Both the position numbers and the translations under genes were made by a program. Of a stretch of DNA of 64,000 bases, positions 34,657 to 43,600 are shown piece after piece. How positions within the stretch are numbered: position 1 is the stretch's first letter; each line of letters begins with the position of its first letter. The stretch is from Rhodocyclaceae bacterium (GTDB taxonomy: Bacteria > Pseudomonadota > Gammaproteobacteria > Burkholderiales > Rhodocyclaceae): NCBI GenBank assembly GCA_018261935.1, contig JAGTRP010000004.1, positions 161,654 to 225,653 of the forward strand. The letters run 5' to 3'. Below the pieces are notes generated by a model. It saw only the letters and a list, made by a program, of their open reading frames with translations. It did not search any database and was not told the DNA's origin.

Positions 34657-36192
34657 ATGGGTCAGATGAAGACACCCGGTGTATATATCGTAGAAAAGAG
34701 CGCTTTTCCCAACTCGGTGGTGGAGGTCGCCACCGCCGTGCCGGCATTCATCGGGCATACCCAGAAGGCCGACAACAAGGGCACCTCGTTGGCCAACAAG
34801 CCGTGGCGGATCACGTCCATGGCCGAATTCGAGAACTATTTCGGCTTCGGGCCGACCCCGGAATTCAACCTGTCCACGACGGCTCCCGAAGGGGGTGGCG
34901 AGGCTCTGACCTTCGCCGGCAAGGCCTATTACCTGACCCAGGATTCCACCCCCTACATCCTCTACTACAGCCTGCGCCTGTTCTTCCAGAACGGCGGCGG
35001 CCCCTGCTATATCGTCTCGGTGGGGAACTACGGGGATGCCCTGGAAGCGGCCCGCTTCACCAAGGGCATCGAGCTGCTCATCACGGAGCAGGAGCCGACC
35101 ATGGTCGTGGTGCCCGAAGCCGTGCGGCTGGCTTTCGCCGACTGCAACAGCGTCCAGCAGGTAGCGCTCCAGCACTGCGGACTGACCATGAAGAACCGGG
35201 TAGCGATCCTCGACATCCACGACGGCTACAAGAGCCGCCAGGACCCGGCGGGCGACCCGGTTGCGTTGTTCCGCGACAAGCTCGGGATCAATTTCCTGAA
35301 CTATGCCGCGGCCTACTACCCCTGGCTGAACACCACCATCACCAGCGAGCGGGCCCTGAGCTACGAAAACCTGTCCGCGGAAAGCCGGACGACGCTGATC
35401 TCCCTGGTGGAGGAAGAACTGGGCCTGACCGGCACGCTGGACAAGCGGCACGAAGAACAAAAGACGGAAGTCGAGAAGATCACCAAGGATTGGAGCGCCG
35501 ACGACAAAGTCACTCCGGCGGATATCCCCAGCCTGAAGGCCCTGCTCAACCAGTCCCTGATGGCCATGAGCCCGGCCTACAACCGCATCCTCAACCAGAT
35601 GGCGGCCACCCTCAACCTGCTGCCGCCGAGCGCAGCCATGGCCGGGATTTACACCATGGTGGACAACACCCGGGGCGTGTGGAAGGCGCCGGCCAACGTC
35701 AGCCTTTCCGGGGTCGTCTCCCCGACGTTGAACCTTTCCAACCAGGATCAGGAAGATCTCAACGTCACCCCCATGGGCAAGTCCATCAACGCCATCCGGC
35801 CCTTCGTCGGCGAGGGCGTGCTGGTGTGGGGCGCCCGCACCCTGGACGGCAACAGCCTGGACTGGCGCTACATCAACGTGCGCCGCACCATGATCATGCT
35901 GGAAGAGTCCATCCGGCTCGCCACCAAGGCCTATGTCTTCGAGCCCAACGTGGCCAATACCTGGGTGACCATCAAGAGCATGATCCGCAACTTCCTGACC
36001 GGCATCTGGAAGCGGGGCGGCCTGGCCGGCGCGGTCCCGGACGACGCCTTCGCGGTCTTCGTCGGCCTGGGCGAGACCATGACGCCGGAGGACATCCTGG
36101 AAGGCATCCTGCGGGTGACCGTCCTGGTGGCCATCACCCGACCGGCCGAGTTCATCGAGATCACCTTCCAGCAGCAGATGCAGAAGTCGTGA
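34657..36192 (+). CDS. eCIS contractile sheath protein
   Basis: A 511-residue phage-tail-sheath family protein, the only sheath gene in the locus (PVC loci have three). The start at 34657 (MGQMKTPGVYIVEKSAFPNS) has GGAGG at 7 bases, whereas the ATG at 34651 would be only 1 base from it. The N-terminus PGVYIVEK and AVPAFIGHT and the C-terminal domain (YINVRRTMIMLEESIRLATK, VFVGLGETMTPEDILEGILR) are diagnostic of the inter-subunit handshake and core fold. The middle (about 245-300) holds a charged helical insertion. It should be among the most abundant products. Confidence 0.95.
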   Translation: MGQMKTPGVYIVEKSAFPNSVVEVATAVPAFIGHTQKADNKGTSLANKPWRITSMAEFENYFGFGPTPEFNLSTTAPEGGGEALTFAGKAYYLTQDSTPYILYYSLRLFFQNGGGPCYIVSVGNYGDALEAARFTKGIELLITEQEPTMVVVPEAVRLAFADCNSVQQVALQHCGLTMKNRVAILDIHDGYKSRQDPAGDPVALFRDKLGINFLNYAAAYYPWLNTTITSERALSYENLSAESRTTLISLVEEELGLTGTLDKRHEEQKTEVEKITKDWSADDKVTPADIPSLKALLNQSLMAMSPAYNRILNQMAATLNLLPPSAAMAGIYTMVDNTRGVWKAPANVSLSGVVSPTLNLSNQDQEDLNVTPMGKSINAIRPFVGEGVLVWGARTLDGNSLDWRYINVRRTMIMLEESIRLATKAYVFEPNVANTWVTIKSMIRNFLTGIWKRGGLAGAVPDDAFAVFVGLGETMTPEDILEGILRVTVLVAITRPAEFIEITFQQQMQKS

Positions 36193-36231
36193 TCCCCGCC
36201 CATCTAATTCGCAAATCAAGAGAGGTTCATC

Positions 36232-36681
36232 ATGGCTGGTGAAGCGCAAGATACTAATTGGCCGTTGCCGAAGTTCTACTTCGAGGTGAAGTGGGACTCC
36301 AATGTAATGTCGTTCCAGGAAGTGTCCGGCCTGGACGTGCAATCGGAAGAGATCAAGTACCGCCACGGGGACAGCAAGGTCTTCTCCCCGATCAAGATGC
36401 CCGGCATGAAGAAGTACGGCAACGTCACCATGAAGAAGGGCATCTTCAAGGGCGATAACAAGTTCTGGGCCTGGTTCAACGAGATCAAGATGAACACCAT
36501 CAAGCGGGTGCCGGTGACCATCAGCCTGCTGGACGAGGGCGGCAAGCCGACCATGGTGTGGACCCTGGCCAACGCCTGGCCGACCAAGATCACGGGCACC
36601 GATCTGAAGTCGGAAGGCAACGAGGTGGCGATCGAGACCATCGAGATCGTCCACGAAGGCCTCACCATCGCCAATGGCTGA
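36232..36681 (+). CDS. eCIS inner tube protein (Pvc1/gp19-like)
   Basis: A 149-residue T4 gp19-type tail tube protein with good ribosome-binding site GAGAGG. PLPKFYFEVKWDSNVMSFQE VSGLDV and EEIKYRHGDSKVFSPIKMPG M are the family pattern, followed by GNVTMKKGIFKGDNKFWAWF. It forms the hexameric rings of the inner tube that carries the cargo. An intrinsic terminator follows immediately, so this gene and the sheath gene should be expressed above the rest of the locus. Confidence 0.95.
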   Translation: MAGEAQDTNWPLPKFYFEVKWDSNVMSFQEVSGLDVQSEEIKYRHGDSKVFSPIKMPGMKKYGNVTMKKGIFKGDNKFWAWFNEIKMNTIKRVPVTISLLDEGGKPTMVWTLANAWPTKITGTDLKSEGNEVAIETIEIVHEGLTIANG

Positions 36682-36699
36682 CGCGCCGACGCCGGCCGG

Positions 36700-36727
36700 A
36701 AGAGGCGGACCCGCGTCCGCCTCTTTT
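36700..36727 (+). terminator. Intrinsic terminator between the two tube genes
   Basis: Arms AAGAGGCGGAC (36700-36710) and GTCCGCCTCTT (36715-36725) pair perfectly over 11 bases around a CCGC loop, followed by TT and C. The total U-run from 36722 is interrupted but contains TCTTTT. It lies 19 bases after the tube stop codon. Partial read-through would set a high ratio of sheath and tube to baseplate proteins. Confidence 0.8.
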
Positions 36728-36746
36728 CCGTTCTCATGTCTCCATC

Positions 36747-37202
36747 ATGGCTGACGAGATCTTTCCCACCGCCTTCTATTTCCTGGTCCGCATCGGCAAC
36801 TCGGGGATCGGGAAGGATGCGTCCTTCCTGGACGTTTCGGGCCTTGGGGCGGAAATGGAAACGGAGACCTATGTCGAGGGCGGCGAAAACCGCTTCGTCC
36901 ACCGGCTGCCGAAGGGAGTCAAGCACCAGAACCTGGTCCTGTCGCGGGGCCTGGCCTCCACCTCGTCGGCCCTGGTCAAGTGGTGCCGGGAAACCCTCCA
37001 GGGCGGCCTTGCTACCGCCATCGTCACCAAGGACCTGGATGTCTGGCTCCTGGATGCCGGCGGCCGTCCCCTGAGGACCTGGGCGTTTACCGGCGCCTAC
37101 CCGGTCAAGTGGCAGGCCGAGAGCTTCAACGCCATGAAAAACGAACTGGCCATCGAAAAGATCGAGTTCGCATTCCAGAGCTTTACCCGGGGCGACGACT
37201 AG
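36747..37202 (+). CDS. eCIS second tube protein (Pvc5-like, baseplate-proximal)
   Basis: A 151-residue tail-tube paralogue: EIFPTAFYFLVRIGNSGIGK, FLDVSGLGAEMETETYVEGG and ENRFVHRLPKGVKHQNLVLS, then LVKWCRETLQGGL. It is clearly a different tube type from the preceding gene. In PVC the Pvc5 ring joins the main tube to the spike hub. The start is ATG at 36747, directly after the terminator; a short purine stretch is the only ribosome-binding site. Confidence 0.9.
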   Translation: MADEIFPTAFYFLVRIGNSGIGKDASFLDVSGLGAEMETETYVEGGENRFVHRLPKGVKHQNLVLSRGLASTSSALVKWCRETLQGGLATAIVTKDLDVWLLDAGGRPLRTWAFTGAYPVKWQAESFNAMKNELAIEKIEFAFQSFTRGDD

Positions 37203-37210
37203 AGCTTGTT

Positions 37211-37387
37211 ATGGCCATAGAAATCCGCCAGATGATCGTGAAGACCACCGTAGTCCACCACACCCCGGAGGACGGGGAACGCCATCGCAGCGACAGGGAG
37301 CGGGCTCCGTCCCGGGATTTCCGCGAGGTGCTGGAGCAATGCCGCCGCATGGTGTCCGAAATGCTGCAGGAAAGGCGGGAGCGCTGA
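37211..37387 (+). CDS. DUF5908 small eCIS protein (Pvc6/Afp6-like)
   Basis: A 58-residue protein MAIEIRQMIVKTTVVHHTPE followed by a charged helix (FREVLEQCRRMVSEMLQERR). The N-terminal AIEIRQMIVKT matches DUF5908, the tiny component always found between the Pvc5-like tube and LysM genes in eCIS loci. Its place in the particle is not settled. It is 8 bases after the tube gene and 2 bases before the next. Confidence 0.88.
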   Translation: MAIEIRQMIVKTTVVHHTPEDGERHRSDRERAPSRDFREVLEQCRRMVSEMLQERRER

Positions 37388-37389
37388 AG

Positions 37390-38067
37390 ATGCCGACGGG
37401 CAAGAAAGTCCGCCTGACCATCGCCCCTTGCAACACCAAGGGCGGCCAGATGGTGGCCTCGAAGGAAAAAGCCTTCGAGGTGATGCTCAACCCGTCCAGC
37501 TACAGCTATTCCGCCGGCATTGATTACAGCAAGACCAAGGCGCTGGGAAAATCAGCCTCGGAAGCGAAGTTCAACACCGCCGAGGGGGACAGGCTCACCT
37601 TCAAGTTCGTCCTCGACGGCACCGGCGTCGTCGAACCGGCCACCCTGGCCGGCAGCGTCACCGACCGTGTCCAGAAGCTGCGGGAGGTCGTCTACGACTA
37701 CGTCGGGGACAAACATGAGCCCAACGTGGTGAGGGTTTTGTGGGGGACCTTCATTTTCTACGGCCGGCTCCAGTCGATGAGTATCGACTACAACCTCTTC
37801 AAGCCTTCCGGCGAACCCCTGCGGGCCCAGGTGAACCTGACCTTCATCGGCACCATGGGAAGCCGGGAAGAGGCCCGGAAGGCCAACCGCTCCTCGCCGG
37901 ACCTGACCCACGTGGTCGAGTTCAAGGCCGGTGACTCCCTGCCCCTGCTGTGTTACCGGATCTACGAGGACAGCGCCTACTACATGGCGGTGGCCCGCTA
38001 CAACCGCATCACCAATTTCCGGGCCATCAAGCCCGGCCAGAAACTCCTTTTTCCCCCCTTGAGATAA
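37390..38067 (+). CDS. eCIS LysM hub/tube-initiator protein (Pvc7-like)
   Basis: A 225-residue protein. Residues about 1-165 fit the CIS tube-protein N-terminal domain (KAFEVMLNPSSYSYSAGIDY, then VYDYVGDKHEPNVVRVLWGT, MSIDYNLFKPSGEPLRAQVN). The C-terminal 45 residues are a LysM domain (FKAGDSLPLLCYRIYEDSAY, NRITNFRAIKPGQKLLFPPL). In PVC this protein links spike hub and tube. The start MPTGKKVRLT at 37390 follows the DUF5908 stop by 2 bases. Confidence 0.9.
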   Translation: MPTGKKVRLTIAPCNTKGGQMVASKEKAFEVMLNPSSYSYSAGIDYSKTKALGKSASEAKFNTAEGDRLTFKFVLDGTGVVEPATLAGSVTDRVQKLREVVYDYVGDKHEPNVVRVLWGTFIFYGRLQSMSIDYNLFKPSGEPLRAQVNLTFIGTMGSREEARKANRSSPDLTHVVEFKAGDSLPLLCYRIYEDSAYYMAVARYNRITNFRAIKPGQKLLFPPLR

Positions 38068-38070
38068 ACC

Positions 38071-39861
38071 ATGCCCGTCTCTCCCAACGCCGACAGCGAC
38101 GGCCCGGTCAAGCTGGTCATCAAGGCCAACGGCCAGGCCATTGCCGACACCCTGCAGGTGCTTTCCGTCACCGTGCAGAAGGCGATCAACAAGGTGCCCC
38201 GGGCCGAGATCGTCCTGCTGGACGGCGACATGCCGACGGGCGCATTTCCCGCCAGCGAAGGGGACAGCTTCAAACCCGGGGGCGAAATCACCATCTCCGC
38301 CGGCTATGGCCAGAATGCCGACCTCATCTTTTCGGGGGTGGTGGTCGGGCAACGGCTGAGCATCGACCGGGAGCACCAGGGCCTCCTGACCGTGGACTGC
38401 CGGGACAAGGCGGCGGCCATGACGGTGGGCCGCAAGAACGCCAACTTCGTGGACAAGAAGGACAGCGACATCGCCACCAAGCTCATCGGCGATGCCGGCG
38501 GCCTCAGCGCCGACGTGGGGGCCACCGACACCCAGTGGAAGGAGCTGGTCCAGTATTACTGCACCGACTGGGACTTCCTGATCGCCCGGGCAGAGGTGAA
38601 CGGCTTCGTAGTCATCGTCAATGACGGCAAGGTCAGCTTCAAGGCCCCGGACACCTCCGCGGCCGCCGCCTTGAAGGTGACTTTCGGTACCGACCTGGTG
38701 GATCTCCAGGCCAGCCTCGAAGCCCGGGACCAGCTTGCCAACGTCAAAGCCACGGCCTGGGACATCAAGAACCAGAAAGTCATGGCGGCCACGGCCCCGC
38801 CCCAAAGCCTGAACGTGCAGGGCAACCTGGACTCCTCGACCCTGGCCAAGGTGCTCGGCGTCGGGACCTTCGGGCTGCAGACCTCCACCACCATGGAGAG
38901 CGGCGCCCTCAAGGCCTGGGCCAAGGCCCAGCAGGTCAAGTCCGGCCTCTCCCGCCTGCGGGGCAGCATGCGCTTCCAGGGCTCGGCCAAGGCCAAGGCA
39001 GGCGGGCTCATCGAACTCGCTGGCGTCGGCAAGCGCTTCAACGGCAACGTCTACGTGACCGCCGTCACCCACGAGATCCGGGACGGCGACTGGCTGACCC
39101 GGGCCGACTTCGGCCTCTCCCCGACGTGGTATGCGGAAGGCGGCGACCTCGAAGCGCCGGCGGCCTCCGGCCTGCTGCCCGGCATCGAAGGGCTGCACAT
39201 CGGCGTGGTGATGAAGCTGGAGGAGGACCCCGACGGCCAATTCAAGGTCCAGGTATCGACCCCCGTCATGCAGGCGGAAACCGACGGCGTCTGGGCCCGG
39301 CTCATGCAGTTCCACGCCACCAGCGGCAAGGGGGCCTTCTTCCTGCCGGAAATCGGCGACGAGGTGGTGCTCGGCTATTTCAACAACGACCCCTCCGCCC
39401 CGGTCATCCTGGGCAGCCTCTACAGCAGCAAGCGCAAGCCCCCCTACACCCCGGCCAACGACAATTACAAGAAGGCCATCACCACCCGCACCGGGCTGAC
39501 CCTGGAATACGACGACGAGAAGAAGGTCATCACCCTGGTCACCCCGGGCAAGAACAAGATCGTCATCAGCGACGACGACAAGTCCATCCTCCTGGCCGAC
39601 CAGAACGGCAACACGGTGAAGCTGGGCACCGACGGCATCAGCCTGGACAGCCCCAAGGACATCAAGCTCTCGGCCCAGGGCAAGATTTCCCTCTCCGCCC
39701 TGGCCAACGTCGAGATCAAGGCGACCCAGGACGCCAAGATGGAAGGCATGAACGTCAGCCACTCGGCCCAGATCGGCTTCACCGCCAAGGGCAATGCCAC
39801 CGCCGAGCTGTCGGCCTCGGGCCAGACCACGGTCAAGGGCGCCCTGGTCATGATCAACTGA
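38071..39861 (+). CDS. eCIS spike protein, VgrG-like (Pvc8)
   Basis: A 596-residue gp27-gp5 fusion. The N-terminal hub (about 1-370) contains YYCTDWDFLIARAEVNGFVV and MRFQGSAKAKAGGLIELAGV. The OB-fold follows (LHIGVVMKLEEDPDGQFKVQ, FFLPEIGDEVVLGYFNNDPS AP, LGSLYSSKRKPPY). The C-terminal region from about 470 has repeated beta-helix stretches (ITLVTPGKNKIVISDDDKSI LLADQNG) ending KGALVMIN. It trimerises as the piercing spike and receives the PAAR tip encoded next. It is 3 bases from the LysM gene. Confidence 0.95.
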   Translation: MPVSPNADSDGPVKLVIKANGQAIADTLQVLSVTVQKAINKVPRAEIVLLDGDMPTGAFPASEGDSFKPGGEITISAGYGQNADLIFSGVVVGQRLSIDREHQGLLTVDCRDKAAAMTVGRKNANFVDKKDSDIATKLIGDAGGLSADVGATDTQWKELVQYYCTDWDFLIARAEVNGFVVIVNDGKVSFKAPDTSAAAALKVTFGTDLVDLQASLEARDQLANVKATAWDIKNQKVMAATAPPQSLNVQGNLDSSTLAKVLGVGTFGLQTSTTMESGALKAWAKAQQVKSGLSRLRGSMRFQGSAKAKAGGLIELAGVGKRFNGNVYVTAVTHEIRDGDWLTRADFGLSPTWYAEGGDLEAPAASGLLPGIEGLHIGVVMKLEEDPDGQFKVQVSTPVMQAETDGVWARLMQFHATSGKGAFFLPEIGDEVVLGYFNNDPSAPVILGSLYSSKRKPPYTPANDNYKKAITTRTGLTLEYDDEKKVITLVTPGKNKIVISDDDKSILLADQNGNTVKLGTDGISLDSPKDIKLSAQGKISLSALANVEIKATQDAKMEGMNVSHSAQIGFTAKGNATAELSASGQTTVKGALVMIN

Positions 39862-39880
39862 CGCCGAGGACCCACCCGCC

Positions 39881-40183
39881 ATGCCGCCCGCCGCCCGACT
39901 CACCGACATGCACACCTGCCCGATGCAGACGCCGGCCTTCCCCTCCCCCATCCCCCATGTCGGAGGGCCGGTGACGGGTCCCGGGGTGCCGACGGTGCTG
40001 ATCGGCAGCATCCCCGCCGCGGTGGTGGGCGACAGCTGCGTCTGCGTCGGCCCGCCCGACTCCATCATCATGGGCTCCACCACCGTCCTCATCAACAACC
40101 GGCCGGCGGCCCGCATCGGCGACCCGACAGCCCACGGCGGGCAGATCGCCGTCGGCTGCTTCACCGTCATCATCGGAGGCTAG
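39881..40183 (+). CDS. PAAR spike-tip protein (Pvc10-like)
   Basis: A 100-residue PAAR-motif protein that sharpens the spike. The start is MPPAARLTDMHTCPMQ, with PHVGGPVTGPGVPTVLIGSI PAAVVGD and ARIGDPTAHGG typical. The His/Cys residues (H11, C13, H87 and the CVCVG and VGC segments) fit metal coordination at the apex. It lies between the spike and gp25 genes. Confidence 0.93.
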   Translation: MPPAARLTDMHTCPMQTPAFPSPIPHVGGPVTGPGVPTVLIGSIPAAVVGDSCVCVGPPDSIIMGSTTVLINNRPAARIGDPTAHGGQIAVGCFTVIIGG

Positions 40184-40186
40184 CCC

Positions 40187-40603
40187 ATGGCTGCGGATAC
40201 CACCTTCCTGGGGACCGGCTGGCGCTTTCCGCCAACCTTCGGCTATGCCAGCCGGGGGGCGGCCATGGTCGCCGAGGAGGACGACATCCGGGAGAGCCTC
40301 CACATCCTGTTCGCCACCACCCCCGGCGAACGGGTGATGCAGCCCGACTACGGCTGCGACCTGCGCTCCCTGGCCTTCGCCAGCATGGACACCAGCACCA
40401 TCACCGCCCTGCGGGACATGATCCGCCGCGCCATCCTGTTCTTCGAACCCCGGATCGACCTGGAGACCATCGACGTGAACGAGGAGCGGGCCTTCGAGGG
40501 CGTCCTGTTCCTGACCCTCGTCTACCGAGTGCGGACCACCAACAGCCGCAGCAACATGGTGTATCCCTTCTACTTCCTCGAAGGCACCAATCTGGCGCCC
40601 TGA
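40187..40603 (+). CDS. GPW/gp25 baseplate wedge protein (Pvc9-like)
   Basis: A 138-residue lysozyme-like gp25 family protein that nucleates the sheath on the baseplate. EDDIRESLHILFATTPGERV MQPDYGCDLRSLAF is the family signature, with the conserved RV-x-x-P-x-YG and LRDMIRRAILFFEPRIDL following. The start ATG is 3 bases after the PAAR stop. Confidence 0.94.
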   Translation: MAADTTFLGTGWRFPPTFGYASRGAAMVAEEDDIRESLHILFATTPGERVMQPDYGCDLRSLAFASMDTSTITALRDMIRRAILFFEPRIDLETIDVNEERAFEGVLFLTLVYRVRTTNSRSNMVYPFYFLEGTNLAP

Positions 40604-40624
40604 CCGGCCGCCGGGGAACCGAAC

Positions 40625-43600
40625 ATGGCGACGATCATCAGGGACGGCACCAGCCAGGAGGACCGGATGCTGCCGGCCCTGCGGCCGGACTACGTCCGCC
40701 CCGACGAGATGGCCCTGCCGGAGCTCCTTTTCCTGGGCGCCCGCCATGCCCGGCTGCTCTCCTACTTCGACCTGGCCAACCGGCCGGCCGGCGACTGGTC
40801 GTCCCTGTTCGCCAGCGACGAATCGGCCCTCATGGGCGCCATGCTCTTCGAGGCCTCCCGGGCCGAGGCCCGGCGCCTGGAACTGCAGGGCTTCCTGGAC
40901 CGGGTCCGGGCCCTGGCCCTGGGGGTCGGCCCCTGCCCCGGGCCGGAGGACGTCCCGGCGTATCGCCTGGCCGAACGCATCCAGGAATGGCGGGCCGGCT
41001 GCCGACGAAATGCCGGCCCGGCCGCCCGGCGCCTGCACCACCTCATGGACGGCCTCCTTACCGCCACCCTGGCCCCCGCCCTCACCGGCCTGGCCGCCTT
41101 CCTGGCCCGCCACGACCCGCGCCACCAGGAGATCCTCGACCAGCGCTTCCCCGACTGGCGCGCCGACGGCCCCGTGCCCCTGCCGGCCCCCGACGCTGCC
41201 CCGGGAGAAGTCGTCCAGTTCATGGCCGACCACGGCCTCGCCTTCCTGAACGCCCTGGCGGTGATCAGAAAGGCCGCCGAGGAACTGTTCCCGGCCTCCC
41301 TCGCCAGCGGCGACCACGACCCGGCCATGGGGCTCTACCTGGCCTTCGCCGCCCTGTACCGGAAGGCCAAGGGCGGCATCGACGATTTCAGCCAGCGCCA
41401 GCTGCGCTTCTACTACGACCGGGTGCTGCGCTTCCGGCCCCGGGAAGCGGAACCCGACAGCACCTACCTGGTCCTTGCCGCCGACGGCGCCACCGCCGAA
41501 TCCCTGGTGCCCCGGGGCACCCTGTTCATCGGCGGCGAAGCGGAGGACGGCAGCGAACGGCTCTATGCCGCCGACGACGACCTGCGGGTCACCGACGCCC
41601 GAGTAGCGGCCCTCCAGACCCTCTATTTCGACCGGGACCCCCGCCATTCGCCGGAAAAGGACCTGGGCTACGCCACCTCGGCCCGGCTGGCCAACCTGCC
41701 GGCGGCCCCCGGCAAGCAGTACTACCCCCTCTTCGGCGCCCCCCGCAAGGCCGGCCTCTGGGCGCCGGGGGAGCATGCCCGCCTGGGCTTCGCCCTGGCC
41801 AGCCCGGTGCTGCTCCTCGGCGAGGGGCAGCGGGAAATCACCGTCACCCTGCACTGCCAGCCCACCGGCGAGGGCATCGAAAGCCTGGTGGACAAGCTCC
41901 GCGCCATCATCCCCACCGCCTCCCGGGAGGGCACCTTCTTCAAGGCCTTCGCGGGAATTTTCCGCATCCGGGTGACGGTGGCCGACGGCTGGCGCCAAGT
42001 GCCGGATTTCATCCCGGGCTGCAGCTTCATCGATCCCCGCCTCCCGGCCGACAGCCTGTCCATCCAGATCAAGCTGCCCGAGGACTTCCCGCCGGTGGTG
42101 GCCTACGACCCCGCCATCCACGGCGAGGCCTACGACACCGACAGCCCGGTGGCCAGCTTCGCCATCGAGCCCGACACCTACCTGTACCCCTACGATTTCC
42201 TCAGCCGCCTGGCGGTCAAGGAAGTGGACATCGCCGTCCAGGTGACGGGCTGCCGGGACCTGCTCCTCTACAACAACCACGGGGAGTTAAGCGCCGCCAC
42301 TCCCTTCAGCCCCTTCGGCCCCCTGCCCAAGGTGGGCGCCCCCTTCATCGTCGGCAGCCGGGAGGCCTTCGCCAAGCACCTGACCGGCCTGGAGCTGCGG
42401 GTCAAGTGGGACGACCTGCCGGCCGGGGGACTCGAGGACAATTACCGGGCCTACGGCCTGGGCCTCGGTCCCGCCTCCTTCCGGGCCGAGCTGGGCGCCC
42501 TCGGGGAACGGACCTGGCAGCCCGACCGGAAGGCCGAGCGCATCGACCTTTCCCTGTTCGGCAACATGGACGAGGCCGGCTGGGTCCGCTACGACTGCGC
42601 CCGTCTCCTGCCCTACACCCGCGTCGCCGCCCCCGGCAGCCCCTATGCATACAGCCCCCAGGCCCGGGGCGGTTTCATCCGCCTGACCCTGGCGGCCCCC
42701 GCCGAGGCCTTCGGCCACGCCGCCTACCCGATCCTGCTGGCCCGGGCCCTGACCCGCAACGCCCGGCTGGAATCCCTGGGGGCGGTGCGCCGCCTGGCCG
42801 GGCGCCGGGGCGCCGTGCCCCTGCCCGAGCCGCCCTACACCCCCCAGATCGGTTCCATTTCCCTGGACTACTCGGCCCTTGCCAGGATTTCCCTGCACCA
42901 GCACGGCGGCAGCGACAATCGGGACCGGGTCTTCCACCTGCACCCGGCCGGGGTCGAGCGGCTGCGCCTGGACGTTCGGGGGGATACCCGCCTCATCCCC
43001 GCCCTGGCGGAGGACGCCCACCTCTGCATCGGCATCGCCGCCGCCGAGCTCGGCGGGGTCATCAGCCTGTATTTCCATCTGCGCAACGACTCGGAAATGG
43101 ACCTGGGGATGGAGCGCCCCGCCTTCACCTGGTACCACCTCAAGACGGACCGCTGGCAGCAGCTGGAGGGCTTCCGCGTCCTCTCCGATTCCACCCGGGG
43201 CTTCCTTACTTCCGGGGTCGTCAAGCTCGACCTGCCCCGGGACATGGTCCGGGACAACACCGTCATGCCCGGCGGCCTGTACTGGCTGCGCCTGTCGGCC
43301 CGGGGCCCGGCCGCGGCCCTGTGCAGCGTCTATGGGGTCCAGGCCCACGGGGTCCGGGTGACCCGGGTCCCCGGCACCGGCCCGGACGCCCTCCCGGTCC
43401 TGCCGGCGGGCAGCATCGAGGCCGCCAAGGTCACCATCCCGGGCATCGCCGCCATCGAGCAGCCCGGCGACTCCTTCGGCGGCCAGCCCCGGGAAAGCCT
43501 GGAGGCCATGACCGTCCGGGCCAGCGAGCGCCTCAAGCACCGGCAGCGGGCGGTTACCCCCTGGGACTACGAGCGCCTGGTCCTGCAGCGCTTCCCCCAT

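Noticed and set aside
38071..40603. Type VI secretion system (VgrG-PAAR-gp25)
   Set aside because: No TssJLM membrane complex, TssBC pair, TssA or ClpV; the ATPase is the Pvc15 type.
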